From assembly GCA_934424575.1 (NCBI GenBank), contig CAKRXU010000034.1:1-30019 (forward strand): a DNA stretch of 30,019 bases. Reading direction: 5' to 3'. Positions within the stretch are counted from its first letter, which is position 1, and every line of letters starts with the position of its first letter. A model generated the notes under the pieces. The model was not told the origin of the DNA. It saw only the letters and a list, made by a program, of their open reading frames with translations, and searched no databases. The DNA comes from an uncultured Blautia sp. GTDB taxonomy: Bacteria > Bacillota > Clostridia > Lachnospirales > Lachnospiraceae. This document shows positions 24,201 through 30,019 of the stretch, piece after piece. Made by a program: the position numbers and the translations under genes.

Positions 24201-25094
24201 GGCAAGTTCTTTCTCGCCGTCATCGAGTTTTTTCTTTGCATCAGAGAGCTTCTCATCGGCCTCTTTTTTGCCATCGGCAAGTTCCTGCTCTGCATCAGAG
24301 ATCTTGTCCTGTGCCTCAGAAACGATCTCATCATAGCGGATCTGGCATCGTTCCTCCTGGATCACCTCGACTTTGTCCTGAAGCTTCTCGATCAGGTTAT
24401 CGTAGGCATCTGTATAGCTGATCACCTGATCGGTTCCATGTGTCCGGATATAGATCTGTGTAAAGATCTCCTGGTCGAAATCTTCCGGCAGCACATAGGC
24501 AAATCCATTCACCTCACCGGAACCGACTGTCGTATTTCCTCTGTTAAACGAAATGTACAGCGGGCTTTTGCCAAGTCCGACTACTGTATAGGTTTCTGTC
24601 AGAAGAAGCTTGCTGTCCCCATCCTGCCGCATATGGATCGTGCTGCCGATCTCGTATCCCTGCCCTGCAGCAAATGTAGAATCCAGGAAGCACTCGCCAC
24701 TTTTTTCCGGAAGACGGCCTTCCGTCACAGTAAGCTGATTGACCTTCTGATTCATAGATTCGACATGGAGAACTTTCTGTTTCTCATTCTCTCCACAGAT
24801 GACATCCGTCGAGTACGCACCTTCTGCACTCTCCACACCATCGATCGACTGGACTGCTTTTACATCGTCTTCGGTAAGACCCAGCGTTCCCATGACCTTG
24901 AGATCCATGAGGCTGGCTTCGTTATAATAAGCATCCCCCGAAAGCCTCATATCCGGCGACGCTGCCTGAATGCCGGAAAAAAATGCAACGCCCAGTGCCA
25001 CGATACAGAAGATGGAAATAAAACGTGCCCTGCTCTTTCGGATCTCCTGCCAGAAATCTTTGTGTAATGCTTTTTTTCTACGTTTTCCTACCAT
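21252..25094 (-). CDS. ABC transporter permease, FtsX type, with a very long coiled coil
   Basis: A 1280-residue permease. A membrane segment lies at about 23-45, an outside domain (about 50-250) follows, then a coiled coil of about 470 residues (255-722) made of repeats such as LADGKKQIEDAKKE and LSSGEKELAAN. Two FtsX blocks follow: membrane segments near 740-860, with the cytoplasmic motif EEQRTQIGTMKALGYKK (about 764-780), and membrane segments near 1145-1265 with ERQRELATLKVLGFFDGEV. A further membrane segment lies near 915-935. The permease probably passes on mechanical force or handles lipid or peptide substrates, but no substrate can be deduced. Its ATG overlaps the ATPase stop by 7 bases. 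Similar proteins are common in Lachnospiraceae. Confidence 0.9.
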   Translation of the reverse strand: MVGKRRKKALHKDFWQEIRKSRARFISIFCIVALGVAFFSGIQAASPDMRLSGDAYYNEASLMDLKVMGTLGLTEDDVKAVQSIDGVESAEGAYSTDVICGENEKQKVLHVESMNQKVNQLTVTEGRLPEKSGECFLDSTFAAGQGYEIGSTIHMRQDGDSKLLLTETYTVVGLGKSPLYISFNRGNTTVGSGEVNGFAYVLPEDFDQEIFTQIYIRTHGTDQVISYTDAYDNLIEKLQDKVEVIQEERCQIRYDEIVSEAQDKISDAEQELADGKKEADEKLSDAKKKLDDGEKELADGKKQYEDGKKQIEDAKKEITDGKKQIADAKAQLADGREQLASAKAQLSDGQSQLSAAQAKLDDGWAQYNAGKQQYDEGKAEFDKAKQQIESGKQQLADGRAQLEQKQKELTAGIAQVKEGQTAVDAQITQLESQIAQIQAGLEQFSGVEEQLSAAQQAHDQASGAVQAAQEAVNSAQAAYDAARQQVEAGELAEEELAGYEQALGEVQGQLETANGALSQAQSALDACQQAVNQKAELQNNLSAAQGGLSQALAKKTELAATLQNLNAGQKTINQNREQLDSQEAKLSSGEKELAANEQTLTESKEKLDASLAQLQSGQAEIDANREKLQSGQAEIEANEAKLSSGEAEIAANEKKLADGEKEITENEQKLKDSEQKLADAEKELKDGKKEYEDGKKEAEDEIRDGEQKISDAKEELNDLKEPEWIITDRNGLPEYSDYGDNADRIKNIGQVFPVIFFLVAALISLTTMTRMVEEQRTQIGTMKALGYKKLDIASKYLSYAFLATAGGSVTGILIGEKILPYIIIKAYGMMYHNVSNSLQIHYEWKYALTASVAALVCTVGATILSCRQALAETPASLMRPPAPKEGKRILLERIPFLWKHLNFTWKSSLRNLFRYKKRLFMTIFGIAGSMALMLVGYGIQDSVSDIVNLQYANIQHYDGTIISDDDATEQEKTALTEELDKNEKLEHYTKIQLSKLTAPNGRSNLSVYVYVPENLDNFKKDVTLRNRKTKEEYELTDAGAAVSEKTANLLGLKVGDELTVKKDDREYQVKIAVITENYAGHYVYMTPTFYKETFGEDPDYADIVFAVRDEYKDQTESIGQKIMESPAVLSISYTASTIDMVNRMLSTLGIVIIVLIVSAGMLAFVVLYNLNNINITERQRELATLKVLGFFDGEVSQYVLRENIILTIAGILFGAVFGILLHRYIIVTVEVDAVMFGRNIRPISFVYCAVITCIFSIIVNIFMHRKLKKIDMVESLKSVE

Positions 25095-25801
25095 TCGATC
25101 TCCTCCACCGGTGTCGGATGGTCATTCAGTTCCATCGAAGAGACGGTTCCATTCTTGATATGGATCACACGGTCTGCCATAGGTGTCAGAGCAGAGTTAT
25201 GCGTGATGACGATCACCGTCATTCCCTTCTCCCTGCACATATCCTGAAGCAGTTTGAGGATTGCCTTACCGGTCTGGTAATCGAGTGCACCTGTCGGCTC
25301 ATCACAGAGAAGGAGTTTCGGGTTCTTTGCAAGAGCTCTTGCTATAGAAACACGCTGCTGCTCACCTCCGGAAAGCTGTGCCGGAAAATTTCCCATTCGA
25401 TCCTTAAGTCCGACTTCCTCAAGGACCTGTGCCGCATCCAGAGGATTTTTGCAGATCTGCATGGCAAGTTCTACATTTTCCAGTGCTGTCAGATTCGGAA
25501 CCAGATTATAAAACTGGAATACAAATCCGATATCATCCCGGCGATATGCCGTAAGCTGTCTGCTGCCATAATCTGTGATATTCCTTCCATCTACCAGAGC
25601 CTTTCCTTTCGATGCAGTGTCCATGCCGCCGAGGATATTGAGGACCGTCGTCTTACCTGCTCCACTTGGACCTACGATGACCACAAATTCCCCCTTCGAA
25701 ATCTCAAAACTGATCTCATCGACTGCACGGATCTCGACTTCACCCATCTTATATATTTTGGAAACTTTATCTAATTTTACATATGCTTCTGTATTGTTCA
25801 T
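25088..25801 (-). CDS. ABC transporter ATP-binding protein (LolD/MacB type)
   Basis: A 237-residue ATPase with Walker A GPSGAGKTT (44-52), Q-loop Gln96, signature LSGGEQQR (143-150), Walker B LLLCDEP (163-169) and His201 of the H loop. LolD/MacB-type ATPases pair with FtsX-like permeases, and this gene overlaps the permease gene, so the two form one transporter. GGGAGAGG precedes the ATG closely. The upstream neighbour on the same strand is the SASP gene, whose terminator lies between them. I did not find a convincing promoter in the short gap. Confidence 0.95.
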   Translation of the reverse strand: MNNTEAYVKLDKVSKIYKMGEVEIRAVDEISFEISKGEFVVIVGPSGAGKTTVLNILGGMDTASKGKALVDGRNITDYGSRQLTAYRRDDIGFVFQFYNLVPNLTALENVELAMQICKNPLDAAQVLEEVGLKDRMGNFPAQLSGGEQQRVSIARALAKNPKLLLCDEPTGALDYQTGKAILKLLQDMCREKGMTVIVITHNSALTPMADRVIHIKNGTVSSMELNDHPTPVEEIEW

Positions 25802-25848
25802 CAGCCTCTCCCTGTCGTTATACCGTTGTAATTGCTTTTAAGTATAAC

Positions 25849-25890
25849 ACAAAAAGGCACTGCCCGGAACAGCTTCCAGACAATGCCTTT
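25849..25890 (-). terminator. Terminator of the SASP gene
   Basis: On the minus strand AAAGGCATTGTCTGGAA (25890-25874) pairs with TTCCGGGCAGTGCCTTT (25869-25853) with G-U pairs, followed by TTTTTG. It lies 12 bases past the SASP stop. Confidence 0.85.
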
Positions 25891-25902
25891 TGTGAAATTT
25901 TT

Positions 25903-26103
25903 CTAAAGTGTGGAATCCTTCTCTTTCCTGCGTCCGGTCATCAGACCGCCAATCCTGCCGGTTTCTTTGGCAGAAAGGCTTTTCCAGCCGCTCTCGAGGA
26001 CTTTGTCAAGAATCCCCATTTCTTCTGCGATCTCGTACTTGATCTTTTCTTCTTCGGGAAGTTCGCCCCGCAGATATGCCTCCACTTCTTTCTCCTTGTT
26101 CAT
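25903..26103 (-). CDS. Small acid-soluble spore protein, alpha/beta type
   Basis: A 66-residue protein. It matches clostridial alpha/beta SASPs in KYEIAEEMGILDKVLESGWKSLSAKETGRIGGLMTGRRK; EIA is the region of the GPR protease site and the GRIGG block lies in the DNA-binding part. Alpha/beta SASPs coat spore DNA and protect it from UV and heat. The first 20 residues are more acidic than in Bacillus SASPs. AAAGGAG lies 10 bases before the ATG, and a sigma-G type promoter at 26171-26200 supports forespore expression. It ends in its own terminator. Confidence 0.88.
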   Translation of the reverse strand: MNKEKEVEAYLRGELPEEEKIKYEIAEEMGILDKVLESGWKSLSAKETGRIGGLMTGRRKEKDSTL

Positions 26104-26129
26104 GTCCTTTCACTCCTTTGTTGCTTTTC

Positions 26130-26156
26130 GTTACTGTTCACTTCGTTCACAGTAGC
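26130..26156. repeat. 27-base palindromic repeat in the SASP leader
   Basis: GTTACTGT and ACAGTAGC (one mismatch to ACAGTAAC) flank TCACTTCGTTC. GTTCAC occurs twice as a direct repeat inside. The copy at 29946-29972 differs at two bases. It lies in the leader between the sigma-G promoter and the SASP start. Confidence 0.7.
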
Positions 26157-26170
26157 TGCTCTTCTTCTGG

Positions 26171-26200
26171 AGTATGGACAGTTTGGAGAAAATTTATTCA
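26171..26200 (-). promoter_or_regulatory. Sigma-G type promoter of the SASP gene
   Basis: On the minus strand TGAATA (26195-26200), 18 bases, CATACT (26171-26176), matching the forespore pattern also seen ahead of spoVAB. The start near 26163 leaves a 60-base leader that includes the palindrome. Confidence 0.7.
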
Positions 26201-26207
26201 CTCAGGA

Positions 26208-26393
26208 TCAGCCTTTCGGAATAATGATGGCTGCAATGATGTACGCCCAGATTCCCGCACCGCCGAAGCAGGTAAGAATGACCCACGCAAGACGCACCAG
26301 TGTCGGATCAATGTCAAAATATTCAGCGATGCCTCCGCACACACCGCACAGCATATAATTTGCGGAAGATTTGTAAAGTCGTTTGTTATTCAT
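26208..26393 (-). CDS. PspC domain protein
   Basis: A 61-residue protein made almost wholly of a PspC domain: RLYKSSANYMLCGVCGGIAEYFDIDPTLVRLAWVIL, then a glycine-rich membrane segment ending AIIIPKG. PspC domains occur in phage-shock proteins and in small membrane proteins of envelope stress. It is the last gene of the padR-DUF1700-DUF4097-pspC run, 28 bases after DUF4097, with GAAGGCGG before the ATG. The short length fits the single-domain Firmicutes form. No terminator is seen before the SASP promoter, which begins 7 bases past the stop. Confidence 0.93.
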   Translation of the reverse strand: MNNKRLYKSSANYMLCGVCGGIAEYFDIDPTLVRLAWVILTCFGGAGIWAYIIAAIIIPKG

Positions 26394-26421
26394 AAAAAGC
26401 CGCCTTCTTTCTCAAAATAGA

Positions 26422-27291
26422 TCATTTACTAAAAGTAACTGTAATATTACCAACGCCGCAGTTCAGTTCCATATCTCCTTTGGCATTTGGATTCGTGATA
26501 TTCTTGTCGTGACCGATTCCGCTGTACGAACTGTCACCGATGTCCACATTTCCTGCCGCACAGGAAATCTCATAATTATAGTCTGCTTCTTTGCCAAGAA
26601 TGTCAAGGTCAACATTTCCGATACCGCAGTCAACTTCCAGATCATGCATATCCAGTTCTGATATTTCTACATTTCCGGTGCCGACTTCAACTGAGATGTC
26701 ATTAGCTACACTGATCTTCCCTGTATTTGTAAACTCGCCTGCTCCTACAGACACATCCAGGTCATCTGTTCTGAAATCATCACACATCGTAACAGTACCT
26801 GCTGCAACCTCTATGGAAGTGTCCTTAAACCTCAGGTCCTTCGGATAACTCACAGTAATCTCACGTTCCTGTGTCCTGCCAAGTGACTCAATGATCAGGC
26901 TGTCATCGTCTGTACCGATCCTTACTTTGTCTTTCTTCGAACCGGACACTTCTACGCGGATCTTATTTCCATCACAGCTCTGAAGCTTAAGTGCATCTCC
27001 ACTCAGGGAAAAGTCCAGATCCGATACCGGAGCGATCTCAAAGATTTCTTTGTTACCCTCTGTCGTGGCCGGCTTAAGCTGTGTGATCTCATCCCAGTCT
27101 TCATCCCAGGAATCGCGGCTCTCCTGTAAGGCAGAATTTGCAATTTTCCTGATATTTCCATTCAATCCATATTTCGTAAGATTGATACCTGTGATCGTTG
27201 CCCCCATGGCAACGCCTCCTATGCTGAGTCCCAGTCCGACAATGGCAAGGACTAATGCAAGTTTAAGAATCCGTTTGGAAAATTTTCTCAT
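26422..27291 (-). CDS. DUF4097 family membrane-anchored protein
   Basis: A 289-residue protein with an N-terminal membrane segment (about 10-32) and an outside beta-rich domain. The domain shows the repeated strand pattern of DUF4097 (GAGEFTNTGKISVANDISVEVGTGNVEISELDMHDLEVDCGIGNVDL and again CAAGNVDIGDSSYSGIG and LNCGVGNITVTF), which suggests a beta-helix or beta-solenoid. Function is unknown. It overlaps the DUF1700 gene by 4 bases (ATGA) and is followed by pspC, a common arrangement linked to envelope stress control by PadR. Confidence 0.9.
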   Translation of the reverse strand: MRKFSKRILKLALVLAIVGLGLSIGGVAMGATITGINLTKYGLNGNIRKIANSALQESRDSWDEDWDEITQLKPATTEGNKEIFEIAPVSDLDFSLSGDALKLQSCDGNKIRVEVSGSKKDKVRIGTDDDSLIIESLGRTQEREITVSYPKDLRFKDTSIEVAAGTVTMCDDFRTDDLDVSVGAGEFTNTGKISVANDISVEVGTGNVEISELDMHDLEVDCGIGNVDLDILGKEADYNYEISCAAGNVDIGDSSYSGIGHDKNITNPNAKGDMELNCGVGNITVTFSK

Positions 27292-27995
27292 AATCCCGCC
27301 TCCTTCTTCTTACTTCCTCTGTTTACAAGCCGGCTGCAGAAATCTACAAATTTTCGCAGGAGCGCCGGAAGTACTTTCGTTGCTGCCCAGACCAGAAATA
27401 CAAGTCCGACAAGTGCCAGTGCCAGGATCAAAAGTCCGACTCCGATCCCAAGGATTCCAAATCCGATGCTGGCGGAAAAGCATGCCCCAATCCCTGCTCC
27501 AAGCACTGCGATCCCTGCTGCAAAAAGCCCTATGACTGCCGCCCCGATCCCAAACACGATCAGAAACGGAAGCAATGCCAGTGCAACGATAAATCCAAGG
27601 ACGCCTCCGACTGCACCCTTGATAAGCGGTGAGATAAATACCAGCAGGATCAGTACAAGGATCACTCCTGCATTACTGCCCTTACGCTCTGCGTGATATC
27701 CACGCTCTGCACGTCTGCCTCTCTTCTCAGGCATCTGCATATCCTCCTTTACACGGTCATCCTCAAAACCATTCTCCGTGTATTCCCCGTAATTCTGCGA
27801 GCTTCCCTTAAGGTCTGCCTTGATGATGGCGGCTACCTTGCCCGGGCTTCCAAGCTCCCTGATCACATTTGTCTCCTGATCCTCTCCGGCGTCATCGAAG
27901 TAACTCTCGTAATAATCAAGAGCCTCCTGCCTTTCCTCCTCAGAGATATCAGAAAGCAGTTTCTCCAGTTGTTCCATAAACTGCGCTCTGTTCAT
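27288..27995 (-). CDS. DUF1700 family membrane protein
   Basis: A 235-residue protein. The N-terminal helical domain (MEQLEKLLSDISEEERQEALDYYESYFDDAGEDQE..VIRELGSPGKVAAIIKADL) is the DUF1700/HAAS signature. The middle is charged (ERGYHAERKGS), and from about 106 there are three to four membrane segments very rich in Gly, Ala, Leu and Ile. Proteins of this type occur in operons with PadR regulators and DUF4097 proteins and may act as membrane modulators; the mechanism is not known. It overlaps both padR and DUF4097 by 4 bases. Confidence 0.93.
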   Translation of the reverse strand: MNRAQFMEQLEKLLSDISEEERQEALDYYESYFDDAGEDQETNVIRELGSPGKVAAIIKADLKGSSQNYGEYTENGFEDDRVKEDMQMPEKRGRRAERGYHAERKGSNAGVILVLILLVFISPLIKGAVGGVLGFIVALALLPFLIVFGIGAAVIGLFAAGIAVLGAGIGACFSASIGFGILGIGVGLLILALALVGLVFLVWAATKVLPALLRKFVDFCSRLVNRGSKKKEAGL

Positions 27996-28315
27996 AACTC
28001 TATGCCTCCCTCAAACAGTTTCGAAATCTTGGTTGAATAGTTCCTCCATTCAACTCTGTAAAGATTAAGCTGTGCCATTCCTTTCTCTGTGATCTTGTAG
28101 TATCTGCGGTTCCTGCCTGCATATGCCATGTCGTAAGTCTCCAGACACTCATCCTTCTGCAGTCTCCGAAGGACCGGATACAGCGTGGACTCAGATACCT
28201 CCAGCACACTCCGCACATCCTGGGTGATCTTGTAACCGTAGGTTCCCTCCTCTTCCTTGGAAACTACCGCCAGCACGATCGCATCCAGGAGTGCTGCACC
28301 TGTATTAAATACCAT
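27992..28315 (-). CDS. PadR family transcriptional regulator
   Basis: A 107-residue winged-helix protein of the short PadR class. Seen are LDAIVLAVVSKEEEGTYGYKITQDVRSVLEVSESTLYPVLRRLQKDECLETY, the PadR winged helix, and a short C-terminal dimer helix. It heads the operon with DUF1700, DUF4097 and pspC and probably represses it, with candidate operators in the AT-rich upstream region. GAAGTGAGAG precedes the ATG, a weak ribosome binding site. The effector is unknown. Confidence 0.95.
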   Translation of the reverse strand: MVFNTGAALLDAIVLAVVSKEEEGTYGYKITQDVRSVLEVSESTLYPVLRRLQKDECLETYDMAYAGRNRRYYKITEKGMAQLNLYRVEWRNYSTKISKLFEGGIEL

Positions 28316-28381
28316 GCTCTCACTTCCTGTTCATATATTCTATAATATTATTATTTTGTATAATATTATTTCGTTAGTAAT

Positions 28382-28411
28382 ACTATATATCATATAATAT
28401 AGTTTTGTCAA
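28382..28411 (-). promoter_or_regulatory. Promoter and operator of the padR operon
   Basis: On the minus strand TTGACA (28406-28411), 18 bases, TATAGT (28382-28387). An inverted repeat with arms ACTATAT and ATATAGT (28382-28403) spans spacer and -10 and could be a PadR operator. Downstream, TATAATATTAT occurs twice (28341-28351 and 28359-28369) in the leader. The operator role is inference. Confidence 0.6.
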
Positions 28412-28447
28412 TAGTATTTTCTATTTTCCCTGCCTGTTTTATACTTC

Positions 28448-28453
28448 TATAAT
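28448..28453 (+). promoter_or_regulatory. Likely -10 box of the rsmF promoter
   Basis: TATAAT (28448-28453) lies 39 bases ahead of the rsmF start. No good -35 is visible (TTTTCC at 28424-28429 is 18 bases upstream). It is divergent to the padR promoter. Confidence 0.45.
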
Positions 28454-28492
28454 AGGTTATGATCTACAATCTACACAGAACAGGAGATTTTC

Positions 28493-29902
28493 ATGTCAGA
28501 ACAGAATATCACAGAACTTCTTCATCCGGCTTTTCTCGCCCGCATGAAAGAAATGCTCGGAGAAGAATATGATCCTTTTATAAAAAGCTACGAAGCACCC
28601 AGAACTTACGGACTTCGTGTCAACACCGCCAAGATCAGCTGCAAGGAATTCGAGAAACTTGTCCCGTTCCCGGTGACACCGATCCCGTGGATCCCGAACG
28701 GTTATTTTTATCCGGAAGATGTCCGTCCTTCCTACTGCCCGTTTTATCAGGCAGGGCTCTATTATCTCCAGGAGCCCAGCGCGATGACACCGGCTTCCTG
28801 CCTCCCTGTCACTCCCGGCGAGAATGTACTGGACCTCTGTGCTGCGCCGGGCGGCAAGACGACAGAACTGGGGGCGCGTCTGAACGGAGAGGGACTGCTG
28901 GTCGCAAATGACATCAGTGCTTCTCGTACCCGTGCCCTTCTTCGAAATGTGGAGCTTTTTGGCTTCACAAATGCCTTTGTTGCCAATGAGACTCCGGCAC
29001 GTCTCAGAGACCGCTTCCCGGAATTTTTCCACAAGATCCTGCTGGATGCACCATGTTCCGGCGAAGGGATGTTCCGCAAAGAAGAAGCACTTGCCAGAGA
29101 CTGGACTCCTGAGAAATCACAGGAACTTGCCGCGATCCAGCGAGAACTGATCCTCCAGGCAGCCGATATGCTCCGTCCGGGCGGACAGCTTCTTTATTCT
29201 ACCTGTACTTTTGCGCCGGATGAAGATGAGGGCGTTATTTCCTGGCTTCTTGAAAACCGGCCGGATATGGAACTGATCGAACTTCCTTCTTATGAAGGAT
29301 TCACGCCGGGCGTTCCGGAATGGGGCAACGGTGATCCGTGCCTTACTCGCTGTGTCCATCTCTTTCCGCACACCATGCAGGGCGAGGGACATTTCATGGC
29401 ATTATTTCGCAAAGAGGGCAGAACGGATCTGATCGGTACCATGTCCTCTGCAAAACCGAACGCCGACACACGCAAATGGCTGGAGCTTTTTCTTGCGGAG
29501 ATCGGGCTTAAAACCCTCGGCGGAAAACCATTCGACTGGAACCGCGTGGAGACACGTAAGGACAAAGTCTACTATCTCCCGCCTCTCACCGGAGATTTCC
29601 GCGGACTGACCTTCCTTCGAAACGGCCTTTACCTGGGCGATCTCAAGAAAAACCGTTTCGAGCCGTCAGAACCTTTTGCACTGGCTCTGCATAAGGGTGA
29701 CGCCGAGGCAGTCATCTCCCTTCCGGTATCGGACGAGCGCCTGACCCGCTATCTTAAGGGCGAAACACTGAATATTGAACCAGAAGAGGCAGCTCACACC
29801 AAAGGCTGGCATCTTCTCTGCGCTGACGGCTATCCGATCGGATTCGGCAAACTGGTCGGTGCAACACTCAAAAACAAATATCCCGCAGGATGGAGAGTCT
29901 GA
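28493..29902 (+). CDS. rsmF: RsmF/RsmB-NOP family 16S rRNA cytosine-C5 methyltransferase
   Basis: A 469-residue SAM-dependent RNA methyltransferase. The SAM loop is VLDLCAAPGGKT (112-123), and both catalytic Cys are present: Cys188 in LDAPCSGEGMFRK (the motif typical of RsmF) and Cys238 in YSTCTFAPDEDE. The N-terminus carries the RsmB/NOP-type PSMTP-like segment (YLQEPSAMTPASCLP). From about 320 there is a C-terminal region ending HLLCADGYPIGFGKLVGATLKNKYPAGWRV, which looks like the PUA-type domain of YebU/RsmF. E. coli RsmF makes m5C1407 in 16S rRNA. CAGGAGAT lies 6 bases before the ATG. The exact target base is not shown by the sequence. Confidence 0.9.
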   Translation: MSEQNITELLHPAFLARMKEMLGEEYDPFIKSYEAPRTYGLRVNTAKISCKEFEKLVPFPVTPIPWIPNGYFYPEDVRPSYCPFYQAGLYYLQEPSAMTPASCLPVTPGENVLDLCAAPGGKTTELGARLNGEGLLVANDISASRTRALLRNVELFGFTNAFVANETPARLRDRFPEFFHKILLDAPCSGEGMFRKEEALARDWTPEKSQELAAIQRELILQAADMLRPGGQLLYSTCTFAPDEDEGVISWLLENRPDMELIELPSYEGFTPGVPEWGNGDPCLTRCVHLFPHTMQGEGHFMALFRKEGRTDLIGTMSSAKPNADTRKWLELFLAEIGLKTLGGKPFDWNRVETRKDKVYYLPPLTGDFRGLTFLRNGLYLGDLKKNRFEPSEPFALALHKGDAEAVISLPVSDERLTRYLKGETLNIEPEEAAHTKGWHLLCADGYPIGFGKLVGATLKNKYPAGWRV

Positions 29903-29928
29903 TACTCTCCTTCCCACGGGATATTTTT
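29878..29928 (+). terminator. Terminator overlapping the 3' end of rsmF
   Basis: ATATCCCG (29878-29885) pairs with CGGGATAT (29917-29924), and GGAGAGT (29892-29898) pairs with ACTCTCC (29904-29910); TTTT follows. The 5' arm lies in the last rsmF codons. Confidence 0.8.
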
Positions 29929-29945
29929 CTGTTGTCTCTTATATT

Positions 29946-29972
29946 GTTACTGTTCACTCCGTTCACAGTAAC
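29946..29972. repeat. 27-base palindromic repeat, right end copy
   Basis: GTTACTGT and ACAGTAAC form perfect arms around TCACTCCGTTC, and GTTCAC occurs twice inside. It is the most complete of the four related elements in the window. Confidence 0.75.
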
Positions 29973-29977
29973 TTGGT

Positions 29978-30016
29978 CAAAATCCATTCCAAATCACCTT
30001 CGGTGATGGGATTTTG
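29978..30016. repeat. Large hairpin at the right edge
   Basis: CAAAATCC (29978-29985) pairs with GGATTTTG (30009-30016), and ATCACC (29993-29998) pairs with GGTGAT (30002-30007) around TTC. It lies 5 bases after the 27-base repeat and may belong to the same element, which continues beyond the window. Confidence 0.55.
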
Positions 30017-30019
30017 CCC

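Noticed and set aside
22915..24340. Repeated short DNA motifs that look like a repeat array
   Set aside because: They encode the heptad repeats of the permease coiled coil in frame; no CRISPR-like spacing or cas gene.
28496..29032. 178-residue frame antisense to rsmF
   Set aside because: No start signals, no domain; rsmF is well supported on the other strand.

Overview
The window looks like ordinary chromosomal core DNA of an endospore-forming Clostridia bacterium, most likely a Lachnospiraceae gut anaerobe. It carries spoVA and spoIIA sporulation operons, a Spo-type small acid-soluble protein, a T-box leader on valS, and Firmicutes gene clusters such as murB-rapZ-whiA. Genes are tightly packed and most are preceded by a strong AGGAG-type ribosome binding site. 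I see no insertion sequence, prophage, CRISPR array, rRNA or tRNA gene. The genus is not determined.

Layout. 1-713 (minus): the start of the S10 ribosomal protein operon (rpsJ, then rplC running off the left edge), with a good promoter and a long folded leader. 864-2006: a membrane protein that resembles signal peptidase S26B but lacks its catalytic residues. 2018-6044 (minus): tcdA, murB, rapZ, whiA and an HPr/Crh-like gene. 6071-9216 (plus): a spoVA operon in the unusual order AB-AC-AD-AE-AA behind a near-consensus sigma-G promoter. 9270-9473 (minus): a small acidic protein. 9572-11651 (plus): sstT, then queT behind a structured leader. 11688-14475 (minus): spoIIAA-spoIIAB-sigF, and upstream of it a zinc-ribbon/TPR membrane protein. 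14515-16086 (minus): a 50-residue small protein and folC, with its own promoter and a possible Cys-Cys-Cys mini-ORF in the leader. 16120-21187 (minus): valS and an LTA-synthase-like gene under a T-box. 21252-25801 (minus): an ABC transporter whose permease carries a coiled coil of about 470 residues. 25849-26200 (minus): an alpha/beta-type SASP with a sigma-G promoter. 26208-28411 (minus): padR-DUF1700-DUF4097-pspC. 28448-29928 (plus): an RsmF-type rRNA methyltransferase. The right end holds palindromic repeats.

How the genes relate. Three blocks belong to sporulation: spoIIA (forespore sigma-F control), spoVA (dipicolinic acid uptake into the forespore) and the SASP (DNA protection in the spore). 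The spoVA and SASP genes share sigma-G-type promoters visible in the sequence. valS and the LTA-synthase-like gene probably share one transcript controlled by uncharged tRNA-Val. The Crh-like gene lies beside whiA and rapZ, as crh does in Bacillus.

No completely new multi-gene system is evident. The best leads are the queT leader (hairpins with complementary loops, not matching a riboswitch class I can name), the HPr/Crh protein with Glu at position 15, the permuted spoVA operon, the Cys-triplet mini-ORF ahead of folC, the coiled-coil ABC permease, and a short palindrome family that recurs in non-coding spots.
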